DNA of 64,000 bases from Caulobacter zeae (GTDB lineage Bacteria; Pseudomonadota; Alphaproteobacteria; Caulobacterales; Caulobacteraceae), in contig NZ_PJRS01000011.1 of assembly GCF_002858925.1 (NCBI RefSeq), positions 124,001 through 188,000 of the forward strand, given 5' to 3'. This document shows, piece by piece, positions 51,421-60,098 of the stretch. Under the pieces are notes generated by a model. That model ran no database searches. It was given only the letters and a program-made list of their open reading frames with translations, and was not told where the DNA came from. Within the stretch, counting starts at the first letter, position 1. Every line of letters starts with the position of its first letter. Both the position numbers and the translations under genes were made by a program.

Positions 51421-51555
51421 GATCCTCGCCCTGTGGGGGAGGTGGCCCGGAGGGCCGGAGGGGGGACGGTTTCAGCTGCCGAGAAGGCTGGTGATATCGC
51501 GGGCGCTCCCCCCTCCGTCGGCTTCGCCGACACCTCCCCCCAGAGGGGGAGGATC
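51421..51555. repeat. Paired palindromic repeat after the ATP synthase operon
   Basis: A 135-bp unit bounded by GATC at both sides. The left arm has inner stem GGCCC-GGA-GGGCC, then GGTTTCAGCTG; the right arm (minus) has GTCGGC-GAA-GCCGAC. It lies directly behind the operon terminator. Confidence 0.9.
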
Positions 51556-51669
51556 GAAAAAATTACGTTTGTGACCCCATCCCCGCCGTAATCGGCCACC
51601 ATAAGGGTTGCGAGGGAACGCTTGTCGGTTTTAATGCCGACCTCCAAGTCTCTAGGGGATATCCGACCT

Positions 51670-52356
51670 ATGCGCCTTGCGCTCGCCAGCCTGATCGCCC
51701 TCGGCGTCGTTTCGACCGCCGTCGCCCAGGAGCAGCCCGCTCCCGCCGCCGCCCCGGCTCCCGCCCCGGCCGCCGCGCCCGTTGATCAGGCCGCGCCTGC
51801 CGATCAAGCCACGCCCGTCGTCCCGGCGCCCGCCGCCGGCACCCCGGAAGCCGCCGCCGCCGCGGCCGCTCCGGAAGCGGTGCGTCCGCCCCCGCCGACC
51901 GACCCGGTCTCGGTGAAGATCCTCAGCGTCCTCGACACCATCTGCAAGCCGGCCGTCGTCGGCGGCGACTTCAACGCCCTGGCCAAGGCCGCGGGCTTCA
52001 AGAAGAAGCGCGACCTGTGGACGCTGGACCTGGGCAAGCCCTACCAGATCGTCCTCGACAACCCGGGTTCGAACAAGAACGTCTGCACCCTGAACGTCCA
52101 GCACGCCCAGGGCCCGGACCAGGCCCAGCACCTGGCCACCGCCCTGCACGACTGGGCGACCTGGGAGAACAGCCCGCAGCTGAAGCTGATCCGCAACGAC
52201 CAACTGGTCACCGACGTCAAGCGCCTGACCGTGACCTGGGACAACAACGCAGCCGGCGGCAAGGCCGGCCTCGTCTACGTCCGCATCAAGAAGCTGGACG
52301 ACAGCTCGGTCGGCAAGAACTTCGAACAGGCCCAGATCCTCTACACCACCCAGTGA
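51670..52356 (+). CDS. Exported protein with Ala/Pro-rich linker
   Basis: The 228-residue product has a signal peptide (MRLALASLIALGVVSTAVAQ), a low-complexity Ala/Pro-rich linker of about 60 residues, and a C-terminal domain of about 135 residues with two cysteines (TICKPA and NVCTLN), ending LDDSSVGKNFEQAQILYTTQ. I do not recognise the domain. The start is ATG 51670 because the signal peptide begins there; the frame opens upstream at a TTG. A strong terminator follows. Confidence 0.75.
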   Translation: MRLALASLIALGVVSTAVAQEQPAPAAAPAPAPAAAPVDQAAPADQATPVVPAPAAGTPEAAAAAAAPEAVRPPPPTDPVSVKILSVLDTICKPAVVGGDFNALAKAAGFKKKRDLWTLDLGKPYQIVLDNPGSNKNVCTLNVQHAQGPDQAQHLATALHDWATWENSPQLKLIRNDQLVTDVKRLTVTWDNNAAGGKAGLVYVRIKKLDDSSVGKNFEQAQILYTTQ

Positions 52357-52387
52357 TGGTCAGAGGCTCGTCGAGCTGAAACGCGAA

Positions 52388-52418
52388 AGGCGCGGAGGGT
52401 GACCTCCGCGCCTTTTTC
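52388..52418 (+). terminator. Rho-independent terminator
   Basis: AGGCGCGGAGG / CCTCCGCGCCT with a GTGA loop (52388-52398 with 52403-52413) followed by a T run. It ends the 51670-52356 gene. Confidence 0.9.
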
Positions 52419-52423
52419 GTTGT

Positions 52424-52510
52424 CTGGGGGAGGCCCCCTCCGGCCCTCCGGGCCACCTTCCCCAGAGCGGAAGGATCGTCTTTCTCCTCCCCCGTTTCTC
52501 GGGGGAGGAG
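52424..52510. repeat. Incomplete palindromic repeat pair
   Basis: One complete arm on the minus strand (52424-52477, inner stem GGCCC-GGA-GGGCC), with a decayed outer hairpin, and a second simple hairpin CTCCCCC-GTTTCTC-GGGGGAG around 52486-52510. It looks like an eroded copy, between the terminator and the convergent hydrolase gene. Confidence 0.75.
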
Positions 52511-52533
52511 CAGGGATGGCGACTGAGGGGGGC

Positions 52534-53283
52534 TTAGGCCGCCGCCCGGCTCTCCGCCGCGATGAAGTCCAGGCACAACGCCGCCACGGCCTCCCAGCCC
52601 GGCTCGCCGGGCAGCCAGTGGCTCATCTCGGGAAACTCGTGGAACATCCCGCCCAGGCGCGCCGCGGTCTGGCGGACGGTGGCGGGCGGGTGGACGACGT
52701 CCTGGCCGCCGGCTATGGCGAGCACCGGCGCCTTCACCGGGCCGGGGCTGGTGGTCATGAACGGGTCCAGCCACCAGTTCAGCGTCTCCCACAGCGCCCG
52801 GCCGCTTTCCGAGGTCATGCGGGCGTAGAGGGCGCGACGTTTGTCGCGCGGCAGGCGGTCGAGGCTGTAGCGGCGCACCACGCCGTAGTCGGGCGCGATC
52901 GCCTGCAGCCAGTAGGGGCCCAGCGCATAGAGGCTGACGGCCGAGACCGCCTCCTCCAGGCTGGCGCCATGCACGCCCCACGGCGGGGAGGGGGCCAGCA
53001 GGATCAGGCGCTCGACCGGGGCGCGGCCGGCGGCCAGCTGGGCCACCAGCCCGCCCATGGAGTGGCCGATCAGGATCGGCGGCCGCTCGCACGAGCGGAT
53101 CAGGCGGGCGATGTCGCGGGCGTAATCGCTCATCGACAGGCCGACGACCGAACCGCCGGGACCGCGTCCCGGCAGGTCCGGGGTGAGCACCCGGTGCCCG
53201 GCGGCCTCGAACGGCTCTCGGAAACTGTCGAACGTCCAGCCGCCGCAGAAGGCGCCGTGGACCATGATCACCGGAGCCTTCAC
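52534..53283 (-). CDS. Alpha/beta hydrolase
   Basis: The 249-residue protein has the hydrolase start VIMVHGAFCGGWTFDSF, nucleophile elbow IGHSMGGLVAQ, acid in LAIAGGQDVVHP and the catalytic histidine in EMSHWLPGEPGW. There is no signal peptide. The ester or amide substrate is unknown. It lies 57 bases downstream of a second hydrolase on the same strand; the two share a similar core (GHSMGGL, SHWL/AHWL) and may be old duplicates. Confidence 0.92.
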   Translation of the reverse strand: MKAPVIMVHGAFCGGWTFDSFREPFEAAGHRVLTPDLPGRGPGGSVVGLSMSDYARDIARLIRSCERPPILIGHSMGGLVAQLAAGRAPVERLILLAPSPPWGVHGASLEEAVSAVSLYALGPYWLQAIAPDYGVVRRYSLDRLPRDKRRALYARMTSESGRALWETLNWWLDPFMTTSPGPVKAPVLAIAGGQDVVHPPATVRQTAARLGGMFHEFPEMSHWLPGEPGWEAVAALCLDFIAAESRAAA

Positions 53284-53340
53284 GCCCGCCTCTTAGGTCA
53301 ACTTTCGCCCGTGTGACTGATACGAGCGTTTCAATGGAGC

Positions 53341-54795
53341 CTACACGCTCTTCTTGCCGCGTGGCGAAGTTTTGGCGGGGGTCGTTGTCGCAGCCTTGGA
53401 TTTTGCCGCCGCTTTCGGTTTGGCCGGGGCTTTCGTCGCCTTCGTCAGCTCCGGATTGACGACGTTGGGCATCTTTGTCGCCGTCGGCTTGGCGGGTGCG
53501 GCCTTGGGCGTTGCCGGGGGCTTGGCCGCAGGCTTGGGCTTTGGAGCCGTCTTGGCGGCTTCCGCCGCCCCGGCCGGTTTCGGCTTGGGAGGCGCCTTGG
53601 CCTTGGCCGGGGCCTTCGCGGCCGGCTTGGCCGGTTCCGGCGCGGCCTGCGGCTTGGCGGCGGCCTTTGCCTTGGGGGCGGCCTTTGCCGCCTTTTCGGC
53701 CGACGCCGGCGGGACTTCGGCAGCCGGCGCCGCCTTGGCCTTGGCCTTGGCTGGCGTCCTGGACGCGACCTTGGGTTTCGGCGCGACCTTCGCCCGCGGC
53801 TTGGCGGCCGGTTCGGCGACCACGGCCTTGGCCTTGTTCGGGGTCTTGGCCTTGGCCGGCGCGCGAGGCTTGGGCGGTGGGGTGACGGCAGCGGCTGGTT
53901 CGGCGGCGGGCGTGGTCTGCGGCTCGGACTTGGCCGGCTCCGGCGCGGGTTCTGCCTTGGGCTTGGGCGGCGCGGCCGAGGCGGGCCCGAGGCCCTTTTC
54001 CGACAGCCACGACTGCACCGCGGTCAGCAGGACGTCGCTGCCCGGCTCGTCGATCAGCCAGTGGGCATGGTCGGGATACTCGCGGTAGTCGGCGCCGGCG
54101 TACTTGCGGCCGACCAGGCGGACGTCCTCGACCGGCGTGGTGCGGTCTTTGGCCCCGGCCAGCACCAGGACCGGCACGCTCACCTTGGCGGCGTCGACGT
54201 GGACGGTGCGCGAGGGATCGCGATCCGGATAGGCCAGGTCCTGAAGCACCCGGCCGGAGTCGTAGACCGCCTTGGCGTAGAGCGCGTCGTGGCGGGCGGC
54301 CGGCACGGCGTTGACGACGCCGAACCTGAAGCCGGTCTTCCACATCTTCACCGGCTTGGGCGCGCCGCCCTGGGTCAGCACGGCGTTGAGGAAGGTGATG
54401 ATCGGCGACAGCTTGGGTTTGCCGCGCGCATCGGCCGGCGAGGCCGGGGCGAACAGCACGAGGCCCGAGGTCAGGCCGCTCTCGGCCAGCTTCTGGGCGA
54501 TCAGGCCGCCCATGGAATGGCCAAAGACGATCGGCTTGACGCCGTCGCGGGCGGCGGTCACGGCCGCCGCGGCGCTGAGCTCGGCCACGTAGTCGGCCAG
54601 CGACAGGCCTGCCAGGTCGGGCGAGGGCGGCCCGGCCGTGCGCAGGGCGGGCCGGATGGTCGGCGTCTCGACCGCGTAGCCCGCCTTGCGGAAGGTCTCG
54701 GCCACGGGGGCCCAGCTGTCGCCGGTCATGCCGTAGCCATGGATCATCAGGATGGTTCTGCTCAAGCCCGCGCCTCCCAAACCCCGTTGAGGCAT
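53341..54795 (-). CDS. Alpha/beta hydrolase with long Ala/Lys/Pro-rich tail
   Basis: The 484-residue protein has a hydrolase domain over its first 275 residues: ILMIHGYGMTGDSW, the elbow FGHSMGGLIAQ with S94, VLVLAGAKDRTTPVEDVRLVG and the histidine in YPDHAHWLIDEPGSD. Then about 210 residues follow that consist nearly only of Ala, Lys and Pro (AKAKTPNKAKAVVAEPAAK and similar), ending PRGKKSV: very basic and histone-H1-like. Such a tail should bind polyanions, perhaps DNA, RNA or polyphosphate. The start is either ATG 54795 or TTG 54765; the TTG has GGAGG seven bases upstream and gives SRTILMIHG, and is the better supported. Confidence 0.88.
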   Translation of the reverse strand: MPQRGLGGAGLSRTILMIHGYGMTGDSWAPVAETFRKAGYAVETPTIRPALRTAGPPSPDLAGLSLADYVAELSAAAAVTAARDGVKPIVFGHSMGGLIAQKLAESGLTSGLVLFAPASPADARGKPKLSPIITFLNAVLTQGGAPKPVKMWKTGFRFGVVNAVPAARHDALYAKAVYDSGRVLQDLAYPDRDPSRTVHVDAAKVSVPVLVLAGAKDRTTPVEDVRLVGRKYAGADYREYPDHAHWLIDEPGSDVLLTAVQSWLSEKGLGPASAAPPKPKAEPAPEPAKSEPQTTPAAEPAAAVTPPPKPRAPAKAKTPNKAKAVVAEPAAKPRAKVAPKPKVASRTPAKAKAKAAPAAEVPPASAEKAAKAAPKAKAAAKPQAAPEPAKPAAKAPAKAKAPPKPKPAGAAEAAKTAPKPKPAAKPPATPKAAPAKPTATKMPNVVNPELTKATKAPAKPKAAAKSKAATTTPAKTSPRGKKSV

Positions 54796-54815
54796 GGCGC
54801 GCTGAGCCTTCGGTG

Positions 54816-55307
54816 TCAGGCGATGCGCGCGAACCCCGAGAAAGCGGCGACCATCTGTTCGTAGACGCCGCGCTTGAAGGGTACGATCAGTTCGGGCGTT
54901 TCGTCGAGAGCGCCCCAGCGCCAGTCGTCGAACTCGATGTCGCCATGGGCCGCCAGGTCGATCTCGGCCTCGTCGCCGGTGAAGCGGAAAGCGAACCAGA
55001 CCTGCTTCTGTCCCAGGTACCCGCGGGCCCGCTTGGTCCCCATGAAGTCGGCCGGATAGTCGTAGGTCAGCCAGCCCTCGGTGCGGCCCAGCAGCTGGGC
55101 GGACTTCACGCCGGTCTCTTCATAGAGTTCGCGGCGGGCGGCGGCTTCCAGGTCCTCGCCCTCGTCGACGCCGCCCTGCGGCAGCTGCCAGTTGTAGGGC
55201 GGCTCCTGCTTGTGGCGCATGCCCAGCCAGACGCGGCCGTCGGTGGGGTGGAAGAGGGCGACGCCCACATTGGGGCGGTAGAGCGACAGGTCGGGTTGCG
55301 CGGTCAT
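54816..55307 (-). CDS. rppH: RNA pyrophosphohydrolase
   Basis: The 163-residue Nudix protein starts LYRPNVGVALFHPTDGRVWLGMRHK and contains WQLPQGGVDEGEDLEAAARRELYEETGV, the Nudix box in the RppH arrangement, then WLTYDYPADFM and GQKQVWFAFRFTGDE. RppH removes pyrophosphate from mRNA 5' ends and starts decay. ATG 55307 overlaps the stop of the upstream deacetylase gene by four bases; the open frame further upstream is a shadow of that gene. Confidence 0.95.
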   Translation of the reverse strand: MTAQPDLSLYRPNVGVALFHPTDGRVWLGMRHKQEPPYNWQLPQGGVDEGEDLEAAARRELYEETGVKSAQLLGRTEGWLTYDYPADFMGTKRARGYLGQKQVWFAFRFTGDEAEIDLAAHGDIEFDDWRWGALDETPELIVPFKRGVYEQMVAAFSGFARIA

Positions 55308-56482
55308 CGCTTGGCGATAGCTGAAGCCGGCGCCAGTTGCACGCCCCGCGCATTGAGGCCGCCAGCCCAGTTGCGCACCTGGCTGATGGTCACGGGATAG
55401 GCGAAGCCCACGCCCAGCGACTGGCCGCGCGCGCTGGCGCCCGCTTCCAGGGCCCGCAGCTGGCCCTCGATGGCCTCGGCCGAAAGGTCGTCGTCGATGC
55501 CGCGCTCGGCCGAGGCGCGGGGGATCGGGCCGCCGCGACGGGCGGCCGCGCCGTCGTCGACGAAGGCCAGGCCCCGGGCCTTCAGAGCCGTGGTGAAGGT
55601 GGCCATGGCCGGGTCGGAGGCCAGGAACTTCGAGCCCAGATAGTTGGTCAGGCCGAAATAGCCGGTGGCGCGCGACATCAGCCATTCCAGCTTGCGCACC
55701 GTCTCGTCGGGCCGGTTGGCGGCGATCAGGGTGTAGGGACCCGGATCGTTAGCCGGATAGTCGTTGGGCTCCATCGGCGTCTCGAGCAGCACCTCGTGGC
55801 CGTGCGAGCGGGCGAGATCGATCCAGCCTTGGAGGCCCTCGGCGTAGGGGGCGAACGACAGGGTGACCTCGGGCGGCAGGGTCTCGATGGCGGCGCGGGT
55901 GGTCTGGGCGTTGAGGCCCAGGCCGCCGATCACCAGGGCCACGCGCGGGCGGCCGTCGGGGGTGAAGGGGCGGGCATAGGCCTCGGCGACGGTGCGGCCG
56001 TCGGGAGCGATCACCGGCAGCGGGCCGCCGCCGGGGCCGGGCGCCGACAGGCCGGGCAGCGGGGCCTGGACCAGGGCGCCGCCCGACGCAACCGGCGCGG
56101 CCGCCAGGTCGGTAAAGGCTTCGGCGGGTTCTTCGGTCGACGCCTGGCGAGCGAAGGGCTGGGTCGACAGGTCCAGTTGGCCGGGCAGCAGCGGGGCTTC
56201 CTCGGCTCCTTCGGCGGCCAGGGCCTCGCGCCAGCCGTCGGGCGCGCCCTTGGTGGCGCCGATCTCCGACAGCGACAGGCGGATCACCGGGGCGCCGGCC
56301 TTGGGGTCGCCGGTGACCAGCACCAGAACGGCCAGGCTGAGCAGGAACAGGAAGGCCGCGCCGCTGGCGCCGATATAGGGATTGGCCGCGGCCGCCATCA
56401 GGCGCGCGCGCAGGTCACCGCCGTCGGCGGACTCGGGCGCGGCGGCGGTGTAGGCGGGCTTGCGGGAGAACACGGCGGCCAT
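55304..56482 (-). CDS. Divergent polysaccharide deacetylase family protein
   Basis: The 392-residue protein has one membrane anchor (FLFLLSLAVLVLVTG, about 44-58), a Pro/Ala-rich linker and a C-terminal domain with PRVALVIGGLGLNAQTTRAAIETLPPEVTLSFAPYAEGLQGWIDLARSHGHEVLLETPMEPNDYP, TGYFGLTNYLGSKFLASDPAMATF and PRASAERGIDDDL. This matches the divergent polysaccharide deacetylases (YibQ/DUF610 type), which keep the NodB fold but vary in metal ligands. It is periplasmic and probably acts on the cell wall, as its neighbours ctpA and the EnvC-like gene suggest. It overlaps rppH by four bases. Confidence 0.92.
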   Translation of the reverse strand: MAAVFSRKPAYTAAAPESADGGDLRARLMAAAANPYIGASGAAFLFLLSLAVLVLVTGDPKAGAPVIRLSLSEIGATKGAPDGWREALAAEGAEEAPLLPGQLDLSTQPFARQASTEEPAEAFTDLAAAPVASGGALVQAPLPGLSAPGPGGGPLPVIAPDGRTVAEAYARPFTPDGRPRVALVIGGLGLNAQTTRAAIETLPPEVTLSFAPYAEGLQGWIDLARSHGHEVLLETPMEPNDYPANDPGPYTLIAANRPDETVRKLEWLMSRATGYFGLTNYLGSKFLASDPAMATFTTALKARGLAFVDDGAAARRGGPIPRASAERGIDDDLSAEAIEGQLRALEAGASARGQSLGVGFAYPVTISQVRNWAGGLNARGVQLAPASAIAKR

Positions 56483-56681
56483 GGGATGGGCTTAGCGGGC
56501 AAGCTTCCAAGATATGGTTAACAGGGTTCGCCCAAACCTGCGGCGAAATGGCGGATCGCTGCTTTTCTCAGCGAAGCGCGGCGCGGAAATGACCGCCAGG
56601 CGAGGTTGGGCGCAAAAGCGGTGGTGAGGCCTTCCCGCCGGCCGATCCTCGGGCGCAAGCTTTTCGTGAGGAGACCTCGCC

Positions 56682-56825
56682 ATGAGCCTGACCGAGTTCG
56701 CCTGTTTCACCGATCCTTCGCGCGCCGAAGACCGCGCCGCGTGCCTGGCCGCCGTACTGCGGGCCGGGGCGGGGTTGGTGATTGGCCTGGCCGTGGTGAT
56801 GATCGCGGCGCTGGGGATGAGCTGA
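56682..56825 (+). CDS. Small single-helix membrane protein, 47 residues
   Basis: The product starts MSLTEFACFTDPSRAEDRAACL and has one membrane helix, AGAGLVIGLAVVMIAALGM, with its C-terminus at the end of the helix. A strong Shine-Dalgarno GAGGAG precedes ATG 56682 by nine bases, which supports translation despite the length. I do not recognise a family. It lies between the divergent deacetylase and the terminator of ctpA, in a 410-base stretch that otherwise holds only promoter sequence. Confidence 0.6.
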   Translation: MSLTEFACFTDPSRAEDRAACLAAVLRAGAGLVIGLAVVMIAALGMS

Positions 56826-56835
56826 GGCTACCCCC

Positions 56836-56869
56836 AAAGAAAAAGCCGCCCATCTTTCGACGGGCGGCT
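56836..56869 (-). terminator. Terminator of ctpA
   Basis: GAGCCGCCC / GGGCGGC stem with a 10-base loop (56844-56851 with 56862-56869), followed on the minus strand by TTTTTCTTTGG. It lies 24 bases past the ctpA stop. Confidence 0.85.
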
Positions 56870-56892
56870 CGTTTTCCGGAACTCGAAAGCCC

Positions 56893-58284
56893 TTACTTCT
56901 TCTCGACCGGGGGCTTGCCGCCGACGGCCGCGGCCTTGGCGGTGACTTCGGCGATCTTGGGCTGCGGCTTGGGCAGCTTCGGCACGGCCTCGACCGAACC
57001 GGCCTTCAGCACGGCCAGGGCCCGCGACAGCTGGAAGTCGTCCTTCTTCTCGTCGAAGCCGGCGGGCGGCGCCTCGGCTGGGACGTGGGCGCCCTTGCGG
57101 GTCTTGCCCTCGTCGGCGTTGAGCGCGTTCTTGAAGCTGGCCTCGCTGAACCACACGCGGTTGGCGATGTCCTGGGCCTGGTCCTTGGTCTGGGCCACTT
57201 CCAGGTCGGGCTCGATGCCGGTCTTTTGGATCGAGCGGCCCGACGGGGTGAAGTAGCGGGCCGTGGTCAGCTTCAGCGCGCCGTCGGCGCCGCCGCGCAG
57301 CGGGATCACGGTCTGCACCGAGCCCTTGCCGAAGCTGGTGATGCCGACGAGTTCGGCGCGGTGACGGTCCTGCAGGGCGCCCGCGACGATTTCGGCGGCC
57401 GAGGCCGAGCCCTGGTTGATCAGCACCACCATCGGCAGGCCGTTCAGGATATCGCCCGGGGTGGCGTTCAGGCGCTGGATGTCGCGCGGATTGCGGCCGC
57501 GCTGGCTGACGACCTCGCCGCCTTCCAGGAAGAGGTCGGCGACCCCGCGCGCCTGGTCGAGCAGGCCGCCCGGATTGTTGCGCAGGTCGAAGACGAGGCC
57601 CTTCATCTGCGGGTTCTTGGCCTGCAGGTCCTTGATGGACGCGGCCAGGGCGTCGGTGGATTTCTCGTTGAAGCCGGGCAGGCGCACATAGCCGTAGTCG
57701 CCTTCCATGCGGGCGATGGCGGCCTTGGGCTTGATGACCTCGCGCACCAGCTTCAGCTCGATCGGGTCGGACTTCTCGCGGGCGATGGTGATGGCCACCG
57801 TCTCGCCGGCCGGGCCGCGCATCTGCTTGACGGCCTCGTTGACCGTCAGGCCCAGGACCGACTGGCCGTTGACGGCCGTGATGTAGTCGCCGGCCTGGAC
57901 GCCGGCCCGGGCGGCGGGCGTGCCGTCCATCGGCGAGATGACCTTGACCACGCCTTCCTCGCTGGTGACCTCGATGCCGAGGCCGCCGTATTCGCCGCGG
58001 GTGGTGTCCTGCATGTCCTCGAAGCTGTCGGGCGACAGATAGCCCGAGTGCGGGTCGAGGCTGGTCAGCATGCCGTCCAGGGCCGCCTCGATCAGCTTCT
58101 TGTCGTCGACTTCGGTGACGTACTGGTCCTCGACGGTGGCGAGCACGTCGCCGAACAGTTCGAGCAGCTTGTAGGTCTTGGCCTTCTGCGAGGGGATGGT
58201 CGCTTGGGCGATGGGGCTGACGTAGGCCATGGTCCCCGCGCCGAGGACAAAGGCCGAAACACCGATGAGCAGGTACTTGCGCAT
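56893..58284 (-). CDS. ctpA: S41 family carboxyl-terminal processing peptidase
   Basis: The 463-residue protein has a signal peptide (LLIGVSAFVLGAGTMAYVSPIAQA), an N-terminal helical part with LDPHSGYLSPDSFEDMQ, a PDZ domain (about 95-180, with GLGIEVTSEEGVVKVISPMDGTPAARAGVQAGD) and the S41 core: VFDLRNNPGGLLDQA, the catalytic pair S295 (NQGSASAAEIV) and K320 (FGKGSVQ) with Q324. The C-terminal 100 residues are lysine- and alanine-rich. It cleaves exported proteins from their C-terminus in the periplasm. It lies between the small membrane gene and the EnvC-like gene. Confidence 0.96.
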   Translation of the reverse strand: MRKYLLIGVSAFVLGAGTMAYVSPIAQATIPSQKAKTYKLLELFGDVLATVEDQYVTEVDDKKLIEAALDGMLTSLDPHSGYLSPDSFEDMQDTTRGEYGGLGIEVTSEEGVVKVISPMDGTPAARAGVQAGDYITAVNGQSVLGLTVNEAVKQMRGPAGETVAITIAREKSDPIELKLVREVIKPKAAIARMEGDYGYVRLPGFNEKSTDALAASIKDLQAKNPQMKGLVFDLRNNPGGLLDQARGVADLFLEGGEVVSQRGRNPRDIQRLNATPGDILNGLPMVVLINQGSASAAEIVAGALQDRHRAELVGITSFGKGSVQTVIPLRGGADGALKLTTARYFTPSGRSIQKTGIEPDLEVAQTKDQAQDIANRVWFSEASFKNALNADEGKTRKGAHVPAEAPPAGFDEKKDDFQLSRALAVLKAGSVEAVPKLPKPQPKIAEVTAKAAAVGGKPPVEKK

Positions 58285-58425
58285 AAGGCCAGAATGGCTC
58301 CCTGGCGGCGCGGACGCCGCGTTCGATACTCAAGCGGCGCGAACGCCGCCTCTTATACACCGGCCCCGTCCATCCCCGACGCGGGCCGCGTCATGATGAA
58401 CGCCCATCATTGCTGAAAAAGTCGT

Positions 58426-59472
58426 CTACCGCGACTCCTGCTTCAGCCAACGCCCCGGATCGGCCGGAACGCCGTTCTCACGCACTTCAAGATAGAGCTC
58501 CGGCTCCAAAGGTCCACGGTCCGTCATGCGTCCGAGGCTGGCGCCGGCTGCGACTGATTGTCCGGGCGCCACCGAAACGTCGGCCATGCCGGCCATGACC
58601 AGATGGTAGGCGCCCTGGGTGCGGACGATCACGACCATGTCCCAGCCGTTCAGCGGGCCGGCGTACTCGACCACGCCGGCGGCGGGGCTGCCGACGTTCT
58701 GGCCCTTGGCGGTGCGGATCGACAGGCCTTCGGCCTTGCCGCCCACCGGCAGGGCGTCGCCCCAGCGGCGGACCACCTCGCCGGGCGCCGGAACCCGCAG
58801 CGCCAGCGGACCGGTGGCGCCGCCGGTCGCCAGGCCGTCGGTCAAGGCGCCCAGGGTCTGGCGCTCCTGGTCGGCGGCGATGGCGTCCTGGGCGTAGGCG
58901 CGCTCCAGCTGGGTCTTCTCGACGATCATCCGCTCCAGCTCGCCGCGGCGGTCGGCCATGGCGCTCTCGGCGGTGAACAGCTGCTCGGAGGCGGCGGCGG
59001 CCTCGCGGCGCAGGGCGCCGACGGCGCGGGCCTGGCGGGCGTAGGCGTCGGCGCGGGCCTGCAGGTCGGGGGTCATGGCCCGGATCAGGATCGCCGCCCG
59101 CACCGCGTCGCGGGCGTCGCGGGGATTGACCAGCAGGGCCGGCGGCGGATTGCGGCGGAATAGTTGCAGGGCGCTGAGCAGCCGGGCCAGCTGGCCCCGG
59201 TCGCGGCCCAGTTCGCCGATCAGCGCCGACTCCCGCCGGTGCAAGGTCTCCAGCCGGGCGCGCTTGACGTCGACATCGGCCCCGGCCGAGACCTGCTGCT
59301 GGTTCAGCCGGGCCAGCTCGGCCCGCAGGTCCTCGATCTCGCGGCGGGTGTCGGCGGCCTGCTGCAGGTCGCGGGTGCGCTGGTCGCCGATCTGCTGCGC
59401 GACGACGGCCCCCGCTCCGGCGAGGAGCAGGGCGCAGGCGCTGACGGCGAGGATCGCGGGGCGACGGGGCAT
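58426..59472 (-). CDS. EnvC-like murein hydrolase activator with degenerate LytM domain
   Basis: The 348-residue protein has a signal peptide (ILAVSACALLLAGAGAVVA), long coiled coils (about 40-230) and a C-terminal LytM domain (ALRVPAPGEVVRRWGDALPVGGKAEGLSIRTAKGQNVGSPAAGVVEYAGPLNGWDMVVIVRTQGAYHLVMAGM). The metal-binding residues of active LytM peptidases (the HxxxD and HxH ligands) are absent, as in EnvC, so it should activate an amidase rather than cut the wall itself. The closest Caulobacter case I recall is LdpF. ATG 59472 is chosen: it has AGGGA upstream, while the longer frame would begin at a TTG. The 141 bases to ctpA have no gene. Confidence 0.9.
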   Translation of the reverse strand: MPRRPAILAVSACALLLAGAGAVVAQQIGDQRTRDLQQAADTRREIEDLRAELARLNQQQVSAGADVDVKRARLETLHRRESALIGELGRDRGQLARLLSALQLFRRNPPPALLVNPRDARDAVRAAILIRAMTPDLQARADAYARQARAVGALRREAAAASEQLFTAESAMADRRGELERMIVEKTQLERAYAQDAIAADQERQTLGALTDGLATGGATGPLALRVPAPGEVVRRWGDALPVGGKAEGLSIRTAKGQNVGSPAAGVVEYAGPLNGWDMVVIVRTQGAYHLVMAGMADVSVAPGQSVAAGASLGRMTDRGPLEPELYLEVRENGVPADPGRWLKQESR

Positions 59473-59526
59473 CGAATCCCTATCTGCCTTAGGGCGCGGC
59501 GGTTTCAAAGGGCGCAACAAACAAGC

Positions 59527-59547
59527 CCCTCTCCCAGAGGGAGAGGG
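59527..59547. repeat. Single palindromic hairpin
   Basis: CCCTCTCCC-AGA-GGGAGAGGG is a perfect 9-bp stem and resembles the outer hairpin of the DUF559 arms. It lies 20 bases past the rlmH stop and upstream of the EnvC-like gene, so it may also act as a stem at the rlmH 3' end. Confidence 0.6.
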
Positions 59548-59566
59548 AGGCGTCTTTCGCGCCCAC

Positions 59567-60031
59567 TCAATCCCGGTGATAGGGCGAGCCCGCCAGGATG
59601 GTGGCGGCGCGGTAGATCTGTTCGGCCAGCATGGCGCGGGCCAGGGCGTGGGGCCAGGTCTGGGGCCCGAAGGCCAGCAGTTCGTTGGCTTGGGCCAGGA
59701 TCGACGGGTCCAGCCCGTCGGCGCCGCCGATCAGGAACACGATCCTGCGCTGGCCGTCGTCGCGCAGGCGCTCCAGGCGTCCGGCGAAGGCGCGCGAGGT
59801 GTGGACCTTGCCGTGCTCGTCGCAGGCGACGACATAGGCGCCCTCCAGGTGCGGGCGCAGCACCTCGGCCTCGGCGGCCTTGCCGGGCTTGCGGGCCTCG
59901 ACCTCGAGGATCTCGACGGGGCCGAGCGCGAGGGCGCGGCCGGACGCGGTGGCGCGGGACGCGTAGTCCAGCGCCAGCTGCGCCTCGACCATGCGGCCGA
60001 GCTTCCCGACGGTGAGGATGGTGATCTTCAT
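59567..60031 (-). CDS. rlmH: 23S rRNA (pseudouridine1915-N3)-methyltransferase
   Basis: The 154-residue SPOUT methyltransferase starts KITILTVGKLGRMVEAQLALDYASRA, contains VACDEHGKVHTSRAFAGRL and RRIVFLIGGADGLDPSILAQANELLAFGPQTWPHALARAMLAEQIYRAATILAGSPYHRD, the knot and its conserved C-terminal YHR. It methylates pseudouridine 1915 in the decoding region. It follows rsfS by 67 bases on the same strand, the usual rsfS-rlmH pair. Confidence 0.96.
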   Translation of the reverse strand: MKITILTVGKLGRMVEAQLALDYASRATASGRALALGPVEILEVEARKPGKAAEAEVLRPHLEGAYVVACDEHGKVHTSRAFAGRLERLRDDGQRRIVFLIGGADGLDPSILAQANELLAFGPQTWPHALARAMLAEQIYRAATILAGSPYHRD

Positions 60032-60098
60032 TCTGGGAAAGCGGGGCGGAGAACCCCGCTCCGAGCCGAGCTCAGGAGCGGGGCCTGCCCACGAGAGA

